Shown: positions 36,682 to 46,368 of the stretch, piece after piece
Position numbering within the stretch: the first letter of the stretch is position 1
Layout of the letters: every line of letters starts with the position of its first letter
From: Micromonospora sp. MA102
GTDB taxonomy: Bacteria; Actinomycetota; Actinomycetes; Mycobacteriales; Micromonosporaceae
Direction of reading: 5' to 3'
Length of the DNA stretch: 64,000 nucleotides
NCBI RefSeq assembly: GCF_025460765.1
Contig: NZ_JAMWEG010000013.1
Location: 62,001 to 126,000 of the forward strand
Program-made: the position numbers and the translations under genes
Notes under the pieces: generated by a model
Databases searched by the model: none
Seen by the model: only the letters and a program-made list of their open reading frames with translations
What the model was told of the DNA's origin: nothing

Positions 36682-36731
36682 TCTGCCGCATATCACGGCC
36701 CGCCCCACCCACCGATGTGGAAAGGCGATTC

Positions 36732-39700
36732 ATGACACCCACCACCCGCGCACCACGTACCTCGATTCGGCGGCTGCTCGGTGCCGCCGCCGCGGCGACG
36801 CTCGTCGCCGGCTCGGCCGTCGTCGGACTCACCGGGCCCGCCTCGGCCTCCACGGGACCGACCACGAACGGCCCGGTCGGCTGGGACGTCTACCGCCGGC
36901 TCGACCGGCTCCCGGAACTGACCGACGGCTCCCGGGCCTACCAGTTCTCCAGCTTCGACCGCAGCGGCGGCAACGACGACGGCTTCTCCGGCCAGTACTC
37001 CTGCCTGCGCACCAGCGCCGACGGCTGCGTCATCGCCGAGGCCACCGGCGCCGGCGAGATCGACTCCATCTGGTTCACCCGCGACGAGGGCAACGTCTCC
37101 GCCACGGGCAGGATCACGGTCGTCCTCGACGGAAAGACCGTCCTCGACGCCAAGCTCCAGGACGTCGTGGACGGCAAGCTCGGTGCTCCGTTCGTCTACC
37201 CGGTGGTCGCCAACGCGGCGCAGAGCTCCGGGGGCGTCTACATCAAGGCGCCGATGACCTACCGCAGCTCGATGCGGGTCACCACCGAGAAGAACCCGAT
37301 CTTCCACCACGTCTCCTACCGGAAGTTCACCACCGCGGACGGCGTCCGCACCTTCGACCCCACCGACCGGGCCGAGGACGTCATCGCGCAGCTCAAGGCC
37401 GCCGGCACCCGCGACCCCAAGCCCGCCCAGCCGGGCGCCGCGACGGCCGAGCGCACCTTCGCCGTCCCCGCGGGCGGTCGGACGACCCTCGCCAGTGGCG
37501 TCGGCCCCGGCGCGATCACCGCACTCCAGCTGAAGATCCCGCAGCTCGTCGGCGCGCCCCAGCCGATCGCCGACGACGGCCGCGCCTTCGGCCCCGGCGG
37601 CGGCAGCGAGTTCACCGTCGCCGTCGACCCGGCCAACACCGGCGTACGACTCACCCGCCGGCTCGACCCGCACATCGGGCACCAGCGGGCACGGATCCTG
37701 GTCGACGGAGCACCGGTCGCCGAGTGGCCGGCCAACGACCCGGTGCCGTTCGGCACCTGGCTGGACCAGAGCGTCGAACTGCCGGCGAGCGCCACGGCCG
37801 GCAAGACGAAGCTGACCATCCGCAACGAGTTCATCTCGTCCGACCTCGACGTCAACGAGTTCACGTACTGGGTCGACAGCCTCGTCTCCGGCACCGCGAA
37901 GCGCACCGACACGGTCGACGTCGGCCCGGCGCACACCGACGTCGAGGCGGCGCACGGCTACCGGATCACCGCGCAGACCTGGCAGGGCAGCAACACCTCC
38001 TCCTACCCGTCCGACGACGACCGCAAGGCGGCCGTCGCCGCGTCCGACGCGGTGCTGCGTGACACCCGGCTGCGCATCTCGTTCGACGGCAAGACCACGG
38101 TGGACGCGCCACTCGGCGAGTTCTTCGGCACCGGCCTCGGGCTGCACGCCGTCCGGTCCCTGATGTTCGGCGTCGACCCGGCGACCGCGACCCTGTCGGC
38201 CTGGTGGCCGATGCCCTACCGGTCGCGCTGGACGGTCGAGCTGCGCAACGGATCCGACGTGGCGATCAAGTCGTCGGTGGCCACCGTGACCACCGAGCGC
38301 TCCGCCCGCTGGGCGGCGGCCCTGCGGCCGACCGGCGACACCGGCTACTTCCGGGCGACCGCGACCAGCGCCGACACCACGCCGGGAGCGGACCACCTCT
38401 TCCTCGACGTCGCCGGACGGGGGAAGTTCGTGGGGGTCACCCACACCATGGAGGGGCACATCCCCGCCGGCAACCAGCGCAACTACCTGGAGGGTGACGA
38501 GCGCGTCTACGTGGACGGCGCGCAGAGCCCGAGCATCCACGGCACCGGCACCGAGGACTTCTACGAGAGCGGCTGGTACTTCAACCACGGCACCTTCTCC
38601 GCGCCCATGAACGGCAACCCGGCCCACGAGATCGCCGACTACGGCTGCCAGTACGACTGCACCGGGGCGTACCGGCTCATGCTCGCGGAGTCGGTGGCGT
38701 TCTCGACCGGACTGCGGTTCGGCATCGAGCACGGCCCCGGCGACCAGGACCCGGCCCGGTACGGCTCCACGGCGTACTGGTACGGCCAGGACACCCTCGG
38801 GCAGCGCTGGACGGACACGGTCGACGTGGGCGACGCCGCCAGCGAGACGGCCCACCAGTACGCCTCCGGCGGCGACCGGACGGTGCTCACGTCGACCTTC
38901 GAGGGCGACGACGGCGCGCCCCGGCCGGTGACCGACGACGTCCGCGCCTCCACCGAACCGATCCGGTTCCGGGTGACTCTCGACGAGGACAACGCGGGCG
39001 CGGTCCTGCGCCGGGTCGGCGACCAGTCGGCCGGATACCAGTCGGTGGCGGTCGGTGTTGACGGGCACGACGCCGGCACCTGGTCGCAGCCGCTGGCCAA
39101 CGCGTCGCACCGGTGGCTGGAGGACGAGTACCGGCTCCCGGCCGCGCTCACCCGCGGCAGGGACGCGGTGACCGTCACCCTGACACCCACCGCCGGCGCT
39201 CCGGCCTGGTCCGCGGCCCGGTACGCGGTGCTCAGCCTGGTCACGCCGTTCACCGACCACGAGCGGCCGGGCGCGGTCAGCGGGCTCACCGCCACCAGCG
39301 GCACGACCAACGCCGTGACGGTGGCCTGGCAGCCGGCCGCGGACGACGTCTACGCCCCCCGGTACGAGGTGTTCGCCTCCCGCCAGGCGGACTTCACGCC
39401 GGGACCGGGCACCCGCGTCGGCACCACGACCCGCCCGAGCTTCGAGCATGCGGGTCTGGGGCTGCGTGAGACCTGGTACTACCGGGTGCGCGCGGTGGAC
39501 GCGGCCGGCAACGCCGGGCCGTACTCGCCGACCGCCTCCGCCACCACCGGCGACACGCTGCGGATCGAGGGCGAATCGCTCCTGCCCGCGGTCAGCGCCG
39601 ACGCGCCGGCCGACCCGCAGAGCGACTGCTGCGGCATCCACTGGTCGCAGAGCGCGCAGCTGTGGTTCCACGCGAACGGGCCGAACCAGAGCGTCACCGT

Positions 39701-39983
39701 CAACTTCACGGTGCCCACCACCGGGACCTACGACCTGCGCCTCGTGCAGACGCTGGCCCGGGACTACGGCACCAACACGGTGGCGATCGACGGCACCCGG
39801 ATCGGGCCGGCCTTCGACGCGTACCACTCGCCGGAGGTGGTCGTGAGCGACCCGCTCGACTACGGCCAGCGGGAGCTGACGGCGGGCCGGCACACGCTCA
39901 CGCTCACCGTGACCGGCAAGGCCGCCGCGGCGGTCGGCTACCTGGCCGGGCTCGACTACGTCGAGGCGCGGCTCGTCTCGTGA
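36732..39983 (+). CDS. Secreted GH172-family (DUF2961) glycoside hydrolase
   Basis: Starts at ATG 36732; the 1083-residue protein has a signal peptide (1-40, ending GPASAS). The GH172 catalytic region spans about 50-660, with SSFDRSGGNDDGFSG.YSCL near the start, EIDSIWFTRDEGN, and the family hallmark HGTGTEDFYESGWYF near residue 602-616, whose Glu608 is a likely active-site acid. An extra beta domain, a fibronectin-III domain (about 846-940) and a CBM35-like domain (about 943-1083) follow. GH172 enzymes known so far act on alpha-D-fructofuranosides or alpha-D-arabinofuranosides, including mycobacterial D-arabinan. Confidence 0.85.
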   Translation: MTPTTRAPRTSIRRLLGAAAAATLVAGSAVVGLTGPASASTGPTTNGPVGWDVYRRLDRLPELTDGSRAYQFSSFDRSGGNDDGFSGQYSCLRTSADGCVIAEATGAGEIDSIWFTRDEGNVSATGRITVVLDGKTVLDAKLQDVVDGKLGAPFVYPVVANAAQSSGGVYIKAPMTYRSSMRVTTEKNPIFHHVSYRKFTTADGVRTFDPTDRAEDVIAQLKAAGTRDPKPAQPGAATAERTFAVPAGGRTTLASGVGPGAITALQLKIPQLVGAPQPIADDGRAFGPGGGSEFTVAVDPANTGVRLTRRLDPHIGHQRARILVDGAPVAEWPANDPVPFGTWLDQSVELPASATAGKTKLTIRNEFISSDLDVNEFTYWVDSLVSGTAKRTDTVDVGPAHTDVEAAHGYRITAQTWQGSNTSSYPSDDDRKAAVAASDAVLRDTRLRISFDGKTTVDAPLGEFFGTGLGLHAVRSLMFGVDPATATLSAWWPMPYRSRWTVELRNGSDVAIKSSVATVTTERSARWAAALRPTGDTGYFRATATSADTTPGADHLFLDVAGRGKFVGVTHTMEGHIPAGNQRNYLEGDERVYVDGAQSPSIHGTGTEDFYESGWYFNHGTFSAPMNGNPAHEIADYGCQYDCTGAYRLMLAESVAFSTGLRFGIEHGPGDQDPARYGSTAYWYGQDTLGQRWTDTVDVGDAASETAHQYASGGDRTVLTSTFEGDDGAPRPVTDDVRASTEPIRFRVTLDEDNAGAVLRRVGDQSAGYQSVAVGVDGHDAGTWSQPLANASHRWLEDEYRLPAALTRGRDAVTVTLTPTAGAPAWSAARYAVLSLVTPFTDHERPGAVSGLTATSGTTNAVTVAWQPAADDVYAPRYEVFASRQADFTPGPGTRVGTTTRPSFEHAGLGLRETWYYRVRAVDAAGNAGPYSPTASATTGDTLRIEGESLLPAVSADAPADPQSDCCGIHWSQSAQLWFHANGPNQSVTVNFTVPTTGTYDLRLVQTLARDYGTNTVAIDGTRIGPAFDAYHSPEVVVSDPLDYGQRELTAGRHTLTLTVTGKAAAAVGYLAGLDYVEARLVS

Positions 39984-39987
39984 CCGA

Positions 39988-40026
39988 CCGGAGCCGCCGG
40001 GTCCGCACCGGGCCCGGCGGCTCCGG
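39988..40026 (+). terminator. Hairpin between GH172 gene and ABC operon
   Basis: A perfect 14-bp stem (39988-40001 with 40013-40026, arm CCGGAGCCGCCGGG) and 11-nt loop start 4 nt after the GH172 stop. It may terminate or only reduce read-through into the transporter genes, which have no operator of their own. Confidence 0.7.
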
Positions 40027-40068
40027 CCCGACCCGTAGCAGACCCGCAGACGACTGACGAGGTGCCGC

Positions 40069-41607
40069 ATGACAGAACGCCCGCTGGTCCGGATGACCGG
40101 CATCGGCAAGCGGTTCGGCGGTGTGCACGCCTGCCGCGACATCGACCTCACCGTCCGGGCGGGTGAGGTGCACGCGCTGCTCGGCGAGAACGGCGCCGGC
40201 AAGTCGACACTGATCAACATCCTCTCCGGCGTGATCACCGAGTACGACGGCACCATCGAGCTGGAGGGGCGGCCGGTGAGCTTCGCCGGCCCGTCCGACG
40301 CCCAACGAGCCGGCATCGCCACGATCCACCAGGAGCTGGACCTGGTGGCCGGGCTCTCCATCGCGGAGAACATGTTCCTCGGCCGCGAGCCGCGCACCCG
40401 GATGGGCACCGTCGACCTCCGGCGGATGCGCCGGCAGGCCACCGACCACCTGCGTACGCTCGGCGCCGACCTCGAACCGCGGCGGCTCGTCGGGTCGTTG
40501 CGCGTCGGCGAGCAGCAACTGGTCGAGATCGGCCGGGCCCTGTCGCTGAACGCGCGGGTGCTGATCATGGACGAGCCGACCGCCGCCCTGGCGGATGCCG
40601 AGGTCGAACGCCTCTTCGCGACGATCGCGGAGCTGCGCCGGGCCGGCGTCGGCATCGTCTACATCTCGCACCGGATGGCGGAGATCGAGGTCGTCGCGGA
40701 CCGGGTCACCGTGCTGCGCAACGGCAGCGTCGCGGGCAGCGTCGACCCGAAGGCAGCCTCCCGCGACGACATCATCCAGCTGATGGTCGGCCGGTCGGTC
40801 GACGCGCTCTACGGCGAGGGGCGCAACGAGCCCGGGGACGTGCTGCTCGACGTCCGCGGACTCGCCGTGGCGCCACGCCGGCCGACACCCGGGCGGACCG
40901 AGCCGGCCGGTGTCGACCTCACGGTGCGTTCCGGCGAGATCGTCGGACTCGCCGGGCTGATGGGCGCGGGCCGCACCGAACTGCTCGAGACGCTCTTCGG
41001 CGCCGGGGGCTCCGGCCGCCGCGTCGGCCAGGTGACGTTCGACGGCCGCCCGTACCGCCCGCACGGCCCACGGTCAGCCCTGGCGCGCGGGGTGGCGTTC
41101 GTCCCCGAGGACCGGCGTGGCGCCGGACTGATGCTCGAGCACTCGGTGAGCGACAACGTCGTGCTCTCCGCGCTGTCGACACTGACGACGCTCGGCCTCG
41201 TACGCCGGCAGGCGGTGAAGCGGACGGTGGCCGGGCAGCTCAGCGCCCTGGCGGTGAAGGCCGCCTCGCCGGCGGTCGCCACCGCCACGCTCTCCGGCGG
41301 CAACCAGCAGAAGGTCGTGTTCGCCAAGCAACTGCTGACGCGACCGCGGCTGCTGTTGCTCGACGAGCCGACCAGAGGCGTCGACATCGGGGCCAAGGCC
41401 GAAATCTACCGGCTGCTGCACCAACTCGCCGACACCGGCATGGCGATCCTGCTCGCCTCGTCCGAACTGCCGGAGCTGCTCAGCCTCTGTGACCGGGTGG
41501 TCGTCCTGCACCGCGGTCACACCGTGGCCGCGTTGCCCCGGGCGTCCGCCACCCAACAAGCGATCCTCGCCGCGGCCAACGGGGACGATGCCAAGGAGGC
41601 CCGATGA
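40069..41607 (+). CDS. Sugar ABC transporter ATP-binding protein (RbsA/AraG type)
   Basis: 512 residues with two fused ATPase halves, as in ribose/arabinose/galactose importers. First half: Walker A GENGAGKST, Q-loop region TIHQELDLVAGLSIAENMFLGRE, Walker B VLIMDEPTAAL; its signature is LRVGEQQ rather than LSGGQ. Second half: degenerate Walker A GLMGAGRTE, intact signature LSGGNQQK, LLLLDEPTRGVDIGAK. This asymmetry is normal for the family. ATGA overlap with the permease gene. Confidence 0.93.
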   Translation: MTERPLVRMTGIGKRFGGVHACRDIDLTVRAGEVHALLGENGAGKSTLINILSGVITEYDGTIELEGRPVSFAGPSDAQRAGIATIHQELDLVAGLSIAENMFLGREPRTRMGTVDLRRMRRQATDHLRTLGADLEPRRLVGSLRVGEQQLVEIGRALSLNARVLIMDEPTAALADAEVERLFATIAELRRAGVGIVYISHRMAEIEVVADRVTVLRNGSVAGSVDPKAASRDDIIQLMVGRSVDALYGEGRNEPGDVLLDVRGLAVAPRRPTPGRTEPAGVDLTVRSGEIVGLAGLMGAGRTELLETLFGAGGSGRRVGQVTFDGRPYRPHGPRSALARGVAFVPEDRRGAGLMLEHSVSDNVVLSALSTLTTLGLVRRQAVKRTVAGQLSALAVKAASPAVATATLSGGNQQKVVFAKQLLTRPRLLLLDEPTRGVDIGAKAEIYRLLHQLADTGMAILLASSELPELLSLCDRVVVLHRGHTVAALPRASATQQAILAAANGDDAKEAR

Positions 41608-42668
41608 ACTCGCCCAACCCCACCTCCGTCGCCGAAGCGCCGCGCGAGACGCCGCCCCGCCGCGGGCCGATCCGACTGCCGCGGGACAGGCACGCGATCG
41701 TCGACAGCTTCTTCCGGTTCCAGAGCCTGTTCGGCCTCGCTGCCGTCTTCATCATCGCTATCGCCGTGTCGCCCGTCCGCAACGGCGAGAGCGTCTTCCT
41801 CAGCTCCGGGAACCTCGCCAACATCGTCCGGGCGGTCTCGGAGATCGGCATCATCGCGGTCGGGATGACGTTCGTGATCCTGATCGGCGGCATCGACCTC
41901 TCCGTCGGGGCGGTGCTCGGGCTCGCCGCGGTCGGATCGGCCACCCTCATGGTCGACAGCGGCATGGGGATCCTGCCGACGGTCCTGATCGTGCTGTTGA
42001 TCGGCACCGCGTTCGGCGCCACGCAGGGTGCGATCGTCGCCCGGCTCGGCATCCAGTCGTTCATCGTCACCCTCGCCGGCCTGCAGGCGGCCCGGGGCAT
42101 CGCCCGGATGTGGTCCGGCGGCCTGGGCATCCCCATCGCCTACGGTGACGGGCCGCAGGAGGCCCCGGAGGCGTTCTCGACGCTGAGCGGGTCCATCAAC
42201 GGAGTCCTCCCGGTGCCGGCGCTGCTGTTCCTCGCCATCGGCGTCGGCGCGCTGCTGGTGCTGCGCACCACGGCCTTCGCCCGGCACGTGTACGCCATCG
42301 GCGGCAACGAGAAGGCCGCCCGGCTCTCCGGGGTGCCGGTGCGCCGCGTCCGCATCACCGTGTTCGCGATCTCCGGCCTGCTCGCCGCGCTGGCCGGGAT
42401 CATCCACGCCGGGCAGCTCAACCAGGGCAGCCCCAACGACGGCGCCGGCTACGAGCTGGACGCGATCGCGGCCGTGGTCATCGGCGGGACGAGCCTCGCC
42501 GGTGGCAGTGGATCCATGGGCGGCACCATCGCCGGCGCCCTGCTGCTCGGGATCCTCAACAACATCCTCGCGCTCAACAACATCGACGCGAACGTGCAGC
42601 TGGTCGTCAAGGGCCTGGTCATCGTCGCTGCCGCCGCGCTGCAGAAGCTACGCCCCCGCATCGCCTGA
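41604..42668 (+). CDS. Sugar ABC transporter permease (RbsC type)
   Basis: 354 residues with a 30-residue cytoplasmic lead and about eight to ten membrane helices. Family marks: GIDLSVGAVLGLAAVGSA, GIQSFIVTLAGLQAARGIARM, YAIGGNEKAARLSGVPVRRVRITVFAISGLLAALAGI and AVVIGGTSLAGGSGSMGGTIAGALLLGILNN. Coupled to the ATPase gene by ATGA. Forms a homodimeric channel for a monosaccharide or small glycoside. Confidence 0.93.
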   Translation: MNSPNPTSVAEAPRETPPRRGPIRLPRDRHAIVDSFFRFQSLFGLAAVFIIAIAVSPVRNGESVFLSSGNLANIVRAVSEIGIIAVGMTFVILIGGIDLSVGAVLGLAAVGSATLMVDSGMGILPTVLIVLLIGTAFGATQGAIVARLGIQSFIVTLAGLQAARGIARMWSGGLGIPIAYGDGPQEAPEAFSTLSGSINGVLPVPALLFLAIGVGALLVLRTTAFARHVYAIGGNEKAARLSGVPVRRVRITVFAISGLLAALAGIIHAGQLNQGSPNDGAGYELDAIAAVVIGGTSLAGGSGSMGGTIAGALLLGILNNILALNNIDANVQLVVKGLVIVAAAALQKLRPRIA

Positions 42669-42691
42669 CCCACCACCCACTGGAGGAAACC

Positions 42692-43696
42692 ATGCGTTAC
42701 GCCCGAAGAGCGGCCACGATCCTGGCGCTGGCCGCGCTCGTCGCCACCTCGGCGTGCAGCGTCGAGGACGACCCCGGCAGCAGCAGCTCCGACGCCTCGG
42801 CGAAGTGCGGCAGCGGCAAGGACTTCCTGATCGGCATGTCGCAGGCCAACAACGCCGAGCCGTACCGGCAGGTCATGAACGACGACGTGAGCAACGCCGC
42901 GAAGTCCGTGCCCGGCTTCAAGGTGGTCGTCTCGGACGCGGCCCAGGACAACAGCAAGCAGGTGGCCGACGTGGAGAACTTCCTCTCCCAGGGCATCAAC
43001 CTGCTGATCATCTCGCCGAACGAGGCGAAGCCGCTGACCGCGGTGGTCAAGAAGGCCTACGACCAGGGGATCCCGGTCATCGTGCTGGACCGCAAGGTCG
43101 AGGGTGACGCGTACACGGCCTTCATCGGTGGCGACAACGTCGCGATCGGCAAGGCGGCGGGCGAGTACTACGCGAAGACGCTGCTCCCGCAGGGCGGCAA
43201 CGTCGTGGAGATCTCCGGCCTGCCCGGCTCCACCCCGGCCGCCGAGCGCGCCCAGGGCTTCCGCGAGGGCATCGCCAGCAACCCGAAGATCAAGATCGTG
43301 GCGAGCCAGACCGCCGAGTGGCTGCGGGAGAAGGGGCAGAGCGTCATGGACGCGATGCTCAAGTCGACCCCGGACATCGACGCGGTGTACGCGCACAACG
43401 ACCCGATGGCGGAGGGTGCCTACCTGGCGGCGAAGGCGGCCGGCAAGGAGACCGCGATCAAGTTCACCGGGATCGACGCGCTGCCCGTGCCCTCGGGCGG
43501 CATCAAGGCCGTCGAGCAGGGTCGCCTCCAGGCGACGTTCCAGTACCCGACCGGCGGGCGTGAGGCGGTCGACCTGGCCAAGAAGATCCTCGTCGACTGC
43601 GCCAAGGACGTCCCGAAGACGACCACCCTCGGCACCCAGCAGATCACCAAGGAGAACGCCGCGCAGGTCTACACCACCCTTGGCGGCAAGCAGTAG
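42692..43696 (+). CDS. Sugar ABC transporter substrate-binding lipoprotein
   Basis: 334 residues, GGAGG 5' of the ATG. Lipobox SACS (Cys22) anchors it outside. Type I periplasmic-binding fold of the ribose/galactofuranose group: FLIGMSQANNAEPYRQVMNDDV, NLLIISPNEAKPLTAVVKKAYDQGIPVIVLDRKVEGD, AVYAHNDPMAEGAYLAAKAAGK. Some relatives bind furanose sugars, consistent with arabinofuranose or fructofuranose release by the secreted enzymes; ligand inferred. Confidence 0.92.
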   Translation: MRYARRAATILALAALVATSACSVEDDPGSSSSDASAKCGSGKDFLIGMSQANNAEPYRQVMNDDVSNAAKSVPGFKVVVSDAAQDNSKQVADVENFLSQGINLLIISPNEAKPLTAVVKKAYDQGIPVIVLDRKVEGDAYTAFIGGDNVAIGKAAGEYYAKTLLPQGGNVVEISGLPGSTPAAERAQGFREGIASNPKIKIVASQTAEWLREKGQSVMDAMLKSTPDIDAVYAHNDPMAEGAYLAAKAAGKETAIKFTGIDALPVPSGGIKAVEQGRLQATFQYPTGGREAVDLAKKILVDCAKDVPKTTTLGTQQITKENAAQVYTTLGGKQ

Positions 43697-43702
43697 GGCC
43701 GG

Positions 43703-43741
43703 GCGCTGGTCCGCCGCCTGAGGCAGGAGGCGGACCAGCGC
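43703..43741 (+). terminator. Terminator hairpin after the sugar transporter
   Basis: A perfect 13-bp stem (43703-43715 with 43729-43741, arm GCGCTGGTCCGCC) with 13-nt loop, 6 nt after the binding-protein stop and 58 bp before the next gene. Confidence 0.8.
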
Positions 43742-43798
43742 GGCCGCGCGCCCGTCGGGCGCACCCCCTCGCCACCCGTTGACCCCCTGGAGGAACGC

Positions 43799-45490
43799 AT
43801 GCCCCGCCCACCGTCCCGCGTCGGTCGGCTGTCCGCGCTGCTTGCCCTCGCCCTGGGACTGATCGTGGCCCCGGCGCCGGCCCGGGCCGCCGACAACGCC
43901 GCGCCGAGCAACCAGCCCTACGAGAACCGGTCCGTCCAGGTCACCGCCGGCGAGTTCGTGAACGTGTACGACCCCAGCGTCGGCGAGGACGAGCGCTGGT
44001 ACTACAACGACCACACCATGGTGCGTGACCGCGTGACCGGCCTGTGGCACGTCTTCGCGATCACCCACGCCGAGCCGGCCAACCCGCTGGACGAGAAGTT
44101 CTTCGGCCATGCCACGGCACCGTCACCCCGTGGCCCCTGGACGAAGCAGCCGTTCGCCCTCGAGGCCGACCCGAGCGCGGGGGAGACGCACATCTGGGCG
44201 CCGTACGTGCTGTTCCACGCCGGCACCTACTACATGTTCTACGCGGGCGGCACCGCCGACCACGAGGCGTACCGGATGCACCTCGCCACATCCAAGGACC
44301 TGACGACCTGGACGCGGCACCCCGGCAACCCGCTGTTCACCGACGGCTTCGACGGTCGGGACCCGATGGTGACCCGCGTCGGCAACCAGTGGGTCATGTA
44401 CTACACCGCCAACAGCACCCCGGCCGGTGGCCACCACATCGTCGCCTACCGCACGAGCCGCGACCTCGTGCACTGGAGCGACCGGCGGACGGCCTTCGAG
44501 CACCCGGCGACCGGCACCTTCGGCGGCCCGACCGAGTCGCCGTTCGTGGTGCACCGCGACGGCTCCTGGTATCTCTTCGTCTGCTGCGAGAGCGGCTACC
44601 AGGACACCCGCGTGTACCGCAGCGAGGACCCGTTCCACTTCACCGTCGACCAGCTCGCCGGCCGGATCGAGGCGCACGCCGCCGAGGTGGTCAAGGACGA
44701 CTCCGGCTCCGGCCAGTGGTACGTGACAGGCGCCGGCTGGGGTCAGGGCGGGCTCTGGCTGGCGCCGCTGAACTGGCGTACGCCGGTGGTGACGAAGGGG
44801 CGCCTGGTCAGCACGCCCTACTACCGGGCCGTCGTGCAGACCGCGCCCGAGTCCCGGCTGGTCTCCTACGAGGCCGACCCGACCGGCCAAGGCGCGTACC
44901 GGCCCGTCACGGACTCGTCGTTCCGTTCCACGGCGCCCTACCTCGCCGTCGGCACCTTCGGGCCCACCGACACGGCCGGCGCCGCCCGCGACGTGACCGT
45001 GTCGGCCGACGGCAGCGACGTGCTCCTGGCCGGCATCCCGCTCGGCGACGAGCCGGTGACCGTCGACTGGCGCTTCCGGTTCGCACCGACCACGATGGAT
45101 GTCGACCTCGCCTGGCACGTGACCGGCCCGACCAGCGCGCCGGTCTGGGAGGCCGCCTGGAACCTCGACTCGGCCCTGCCCCGGCTCGCGGACCCGGCCG
45201 GCGCCGATCGCGACGGGGACGCGGCGGGCTTCACCCGGTGGACGCTCGCCACGGACGACACGACCACGCTGGCAGTCGCCTACCGGGACGGGTCGGCCTG
45301 GAGCGAGGACAACCGGTGGTTCAACCGGCCGAGCGGCTCGATCGCCTGGCAGCCCCTGTGGCAGCCGGGCGGGCGGTCACTGCCGGTGGGCGACCTCGCC
45401 GGCGGGACCTGGCGCATCGGCGTGAGCGGCGCGCCCGCCGACACCGCGTTCGCAGAGGCACTGGCCGCCTCGCTCAACGGCGCGGCGTAG
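43799..45490 (+). CDS. Secreted GH43/GH32-like five-bladed propeller hydrolase
   Basis: 563 residues with a Sec signal (about 1-30, ARAADN). Residues about 45-330 form a beta-propeller with the acidic positions expected for clan GH-F/J: an early Asp near [31 protein letters not shown] and [23 protein letters not shown]-terminal beta-sandwich (about 380-560) resembles that of GH32. It may act on arabinofuranosyl or fructofuranosyl glycans; family assignment between GH43 and GH32-related groups is unsure. GGAGG lies before the ATG. It closes the carbohydrate locus. Confidence 0.75.
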   Translation: MPRPPSRVGRLSALLALALGLIVAPAPARAADNAAPSNQPYENRSVQVTAGEFVNVYDPSVGEDERWYYNDHTMVRDRVTGLWHVFAITHAEPANPLDEKFFGHATAPSPRGPWTKQPFALEADPSAGETHIWAPYVLFHAGTYYMFYAGGTADHEAYRMHLATSKDLTTWTRHPGNPLFTDGFDGRDPMVTRVGNQWVMYYTANSTPAGGHHIVAYRTSRDLVHWSDRRTAFEHPATGTFGGPTESPFVVHRDGSWYLFVCCESGYQDTRVYRSEDPFHFTVDQLAGRIEAHAAEVVKDDSGSGQWYVTGAGWGQGGLWLAPLNWRTPVVTKGRLVSTPYYRAVVQTAPESRLVSYEADPTGQGAYRPVTDSSFRSTAPYLAVGTFGPTDTAGAARDVTVSADGSDVLLAGIPLGDEPVTVDWRFRFAPTTMDVDLAWHVTGPTSAPVWEAAWNLDSALPRLADPAGADRDGDAAGFTRWTLATDDTTTLAVAYRDGSAWSEDNRWFNRPSGSIAWQPLWQPGGRSLPVGDLAGGTWRIGVSGAPADTAFAEALAASLNGAA

Positions 45491-45498
45491 CCCCCGGC

Positions 45499-45536
45499 CC
45501 CGCGGCCGGCCACCGGAACGGGTGGCCGGCCGCGGG
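45499..45536 (+). terminator. Terminator hairpin closing the carbohydrate locus
   Basis: A perfect 16-bp stem (45499-45514 with 45521-45536) and 6-nt loop, 8 nt after the GH43/32-like stop. Confidence 0.85.
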
Positions 45537-45786
45537 AGTCGACGCTGGAGCGGTTGAGCTGACTAGAAGCTCAGTTTGCGAGCATCGAGGGGTAGTCGAC
45601 ACAGCTCGGTTCGAGGTGTGAGTGCAACCGGGCCGGCTGCCCCGGACTGTCTGCCCTCCCGCCTCATCTTCGGCCAGCCGCGTGCACGAGCGTCGCGAAG
45701 CGCCAACCACCCGCAATGAGCGGTGACTCGCGGCCGACGCGCACGGACGGCGGCATGTCCGTGCGTCTGATCTTGGTACGGGTCGG

Positions 45787-46326
45787 CTACTTCTCGTCCA
45801 AGCCGTGGTACCTGATGGAGTCGGCCATGCCCTCGGAATCGCGGCTCTTGGCAAGGGCCTCTCGGGCTGCCGCCACCGCTGCGACGATGTCGGCCAGCGG
45901 TCGTTCGATACGGGCGTTGCGCACGGGCTCAAAATCGGGGACACGCCTGCCCGCGGCGATGAAGTCCGAGGAGTCGAAATCGTATTGACCGATCAGGCTC
46001 CATCCCGCCTGTACGTCCACCAACCCCTTACGTACCGGACCGACCCGCAGCCATCCGGTGCACTGGTCGGAGAAGTTGAACGGGAGCAGCACGACCGGTA
46101 CGTCACCGGTGGAGAGCCGTTCGAGCTCGGTCATCCAGCAGTCCAGGGTGTGCACAGGGCCCAACTGGCCGCCGTTGATGGCGAAGTCTGGATGGTCGAG
46201 TTCGAGGATGCATTCGAAGCGGCTGGTGCCCAGTTTCAGAATCAGGACGTGCTGCGCTTCCTGGGCAGTGCGCCATCGGCAGGTTGCAGCCAGCACCAGC
46301 CTACCGCCCGCAACGACGTAGATCAC
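45787..46326 (-). CDS. Hypothetical protein
   Basis: Starting at GTG 46326 (VIYVVAGGRLVLAATCRW) gives 179 residues; the longer frame upstream is antisense to the next gene and less likely. The sequence (LDHPDFAINGGQLGPVHTLDCWMTELERL, VVLLPFNFSDQCTGWLRV, GWSLIGQYDFDSSDF) looks like a small folded soluble protein with no recognised family. Divergent from the repeat-protein gene 43 bp away. Function unknown. Confidence 0.6.
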   Translation of the reverse strand: MIYVVAGGRLVLAATCRWRTAQEAQHVLILKLGTSRFECILELDHPDFAINGGQLGPVHTLDCWMTELERLSTGDVPVVLLPFNFSDQCTGWLRVGPVRKGLVDVQAGWSLIGQYDFDSSDFIAAGRRVPDFEPVRNARIERPLADIVAAVAAAREALAKSRDSEGMADSIRYHGLDEK

Positions 46327-46368
46327 TCGGTTGTGCGGCCCTGTTGAGCTGCTTGTTCTCCTTCTACG

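Noticed and set aside
36693-40655. 1320-codon open frame antisense to the GH172 and ABC genes
   Set aside because: High-GC antisense artefact; no family motifs, while the plus strand encodes clear domains.
45971-45990. Further GAAATCGTAT operator-like match
   Set aside because: It lies inside a coding region outside the carbohydrate locus and lacks the second half-site.
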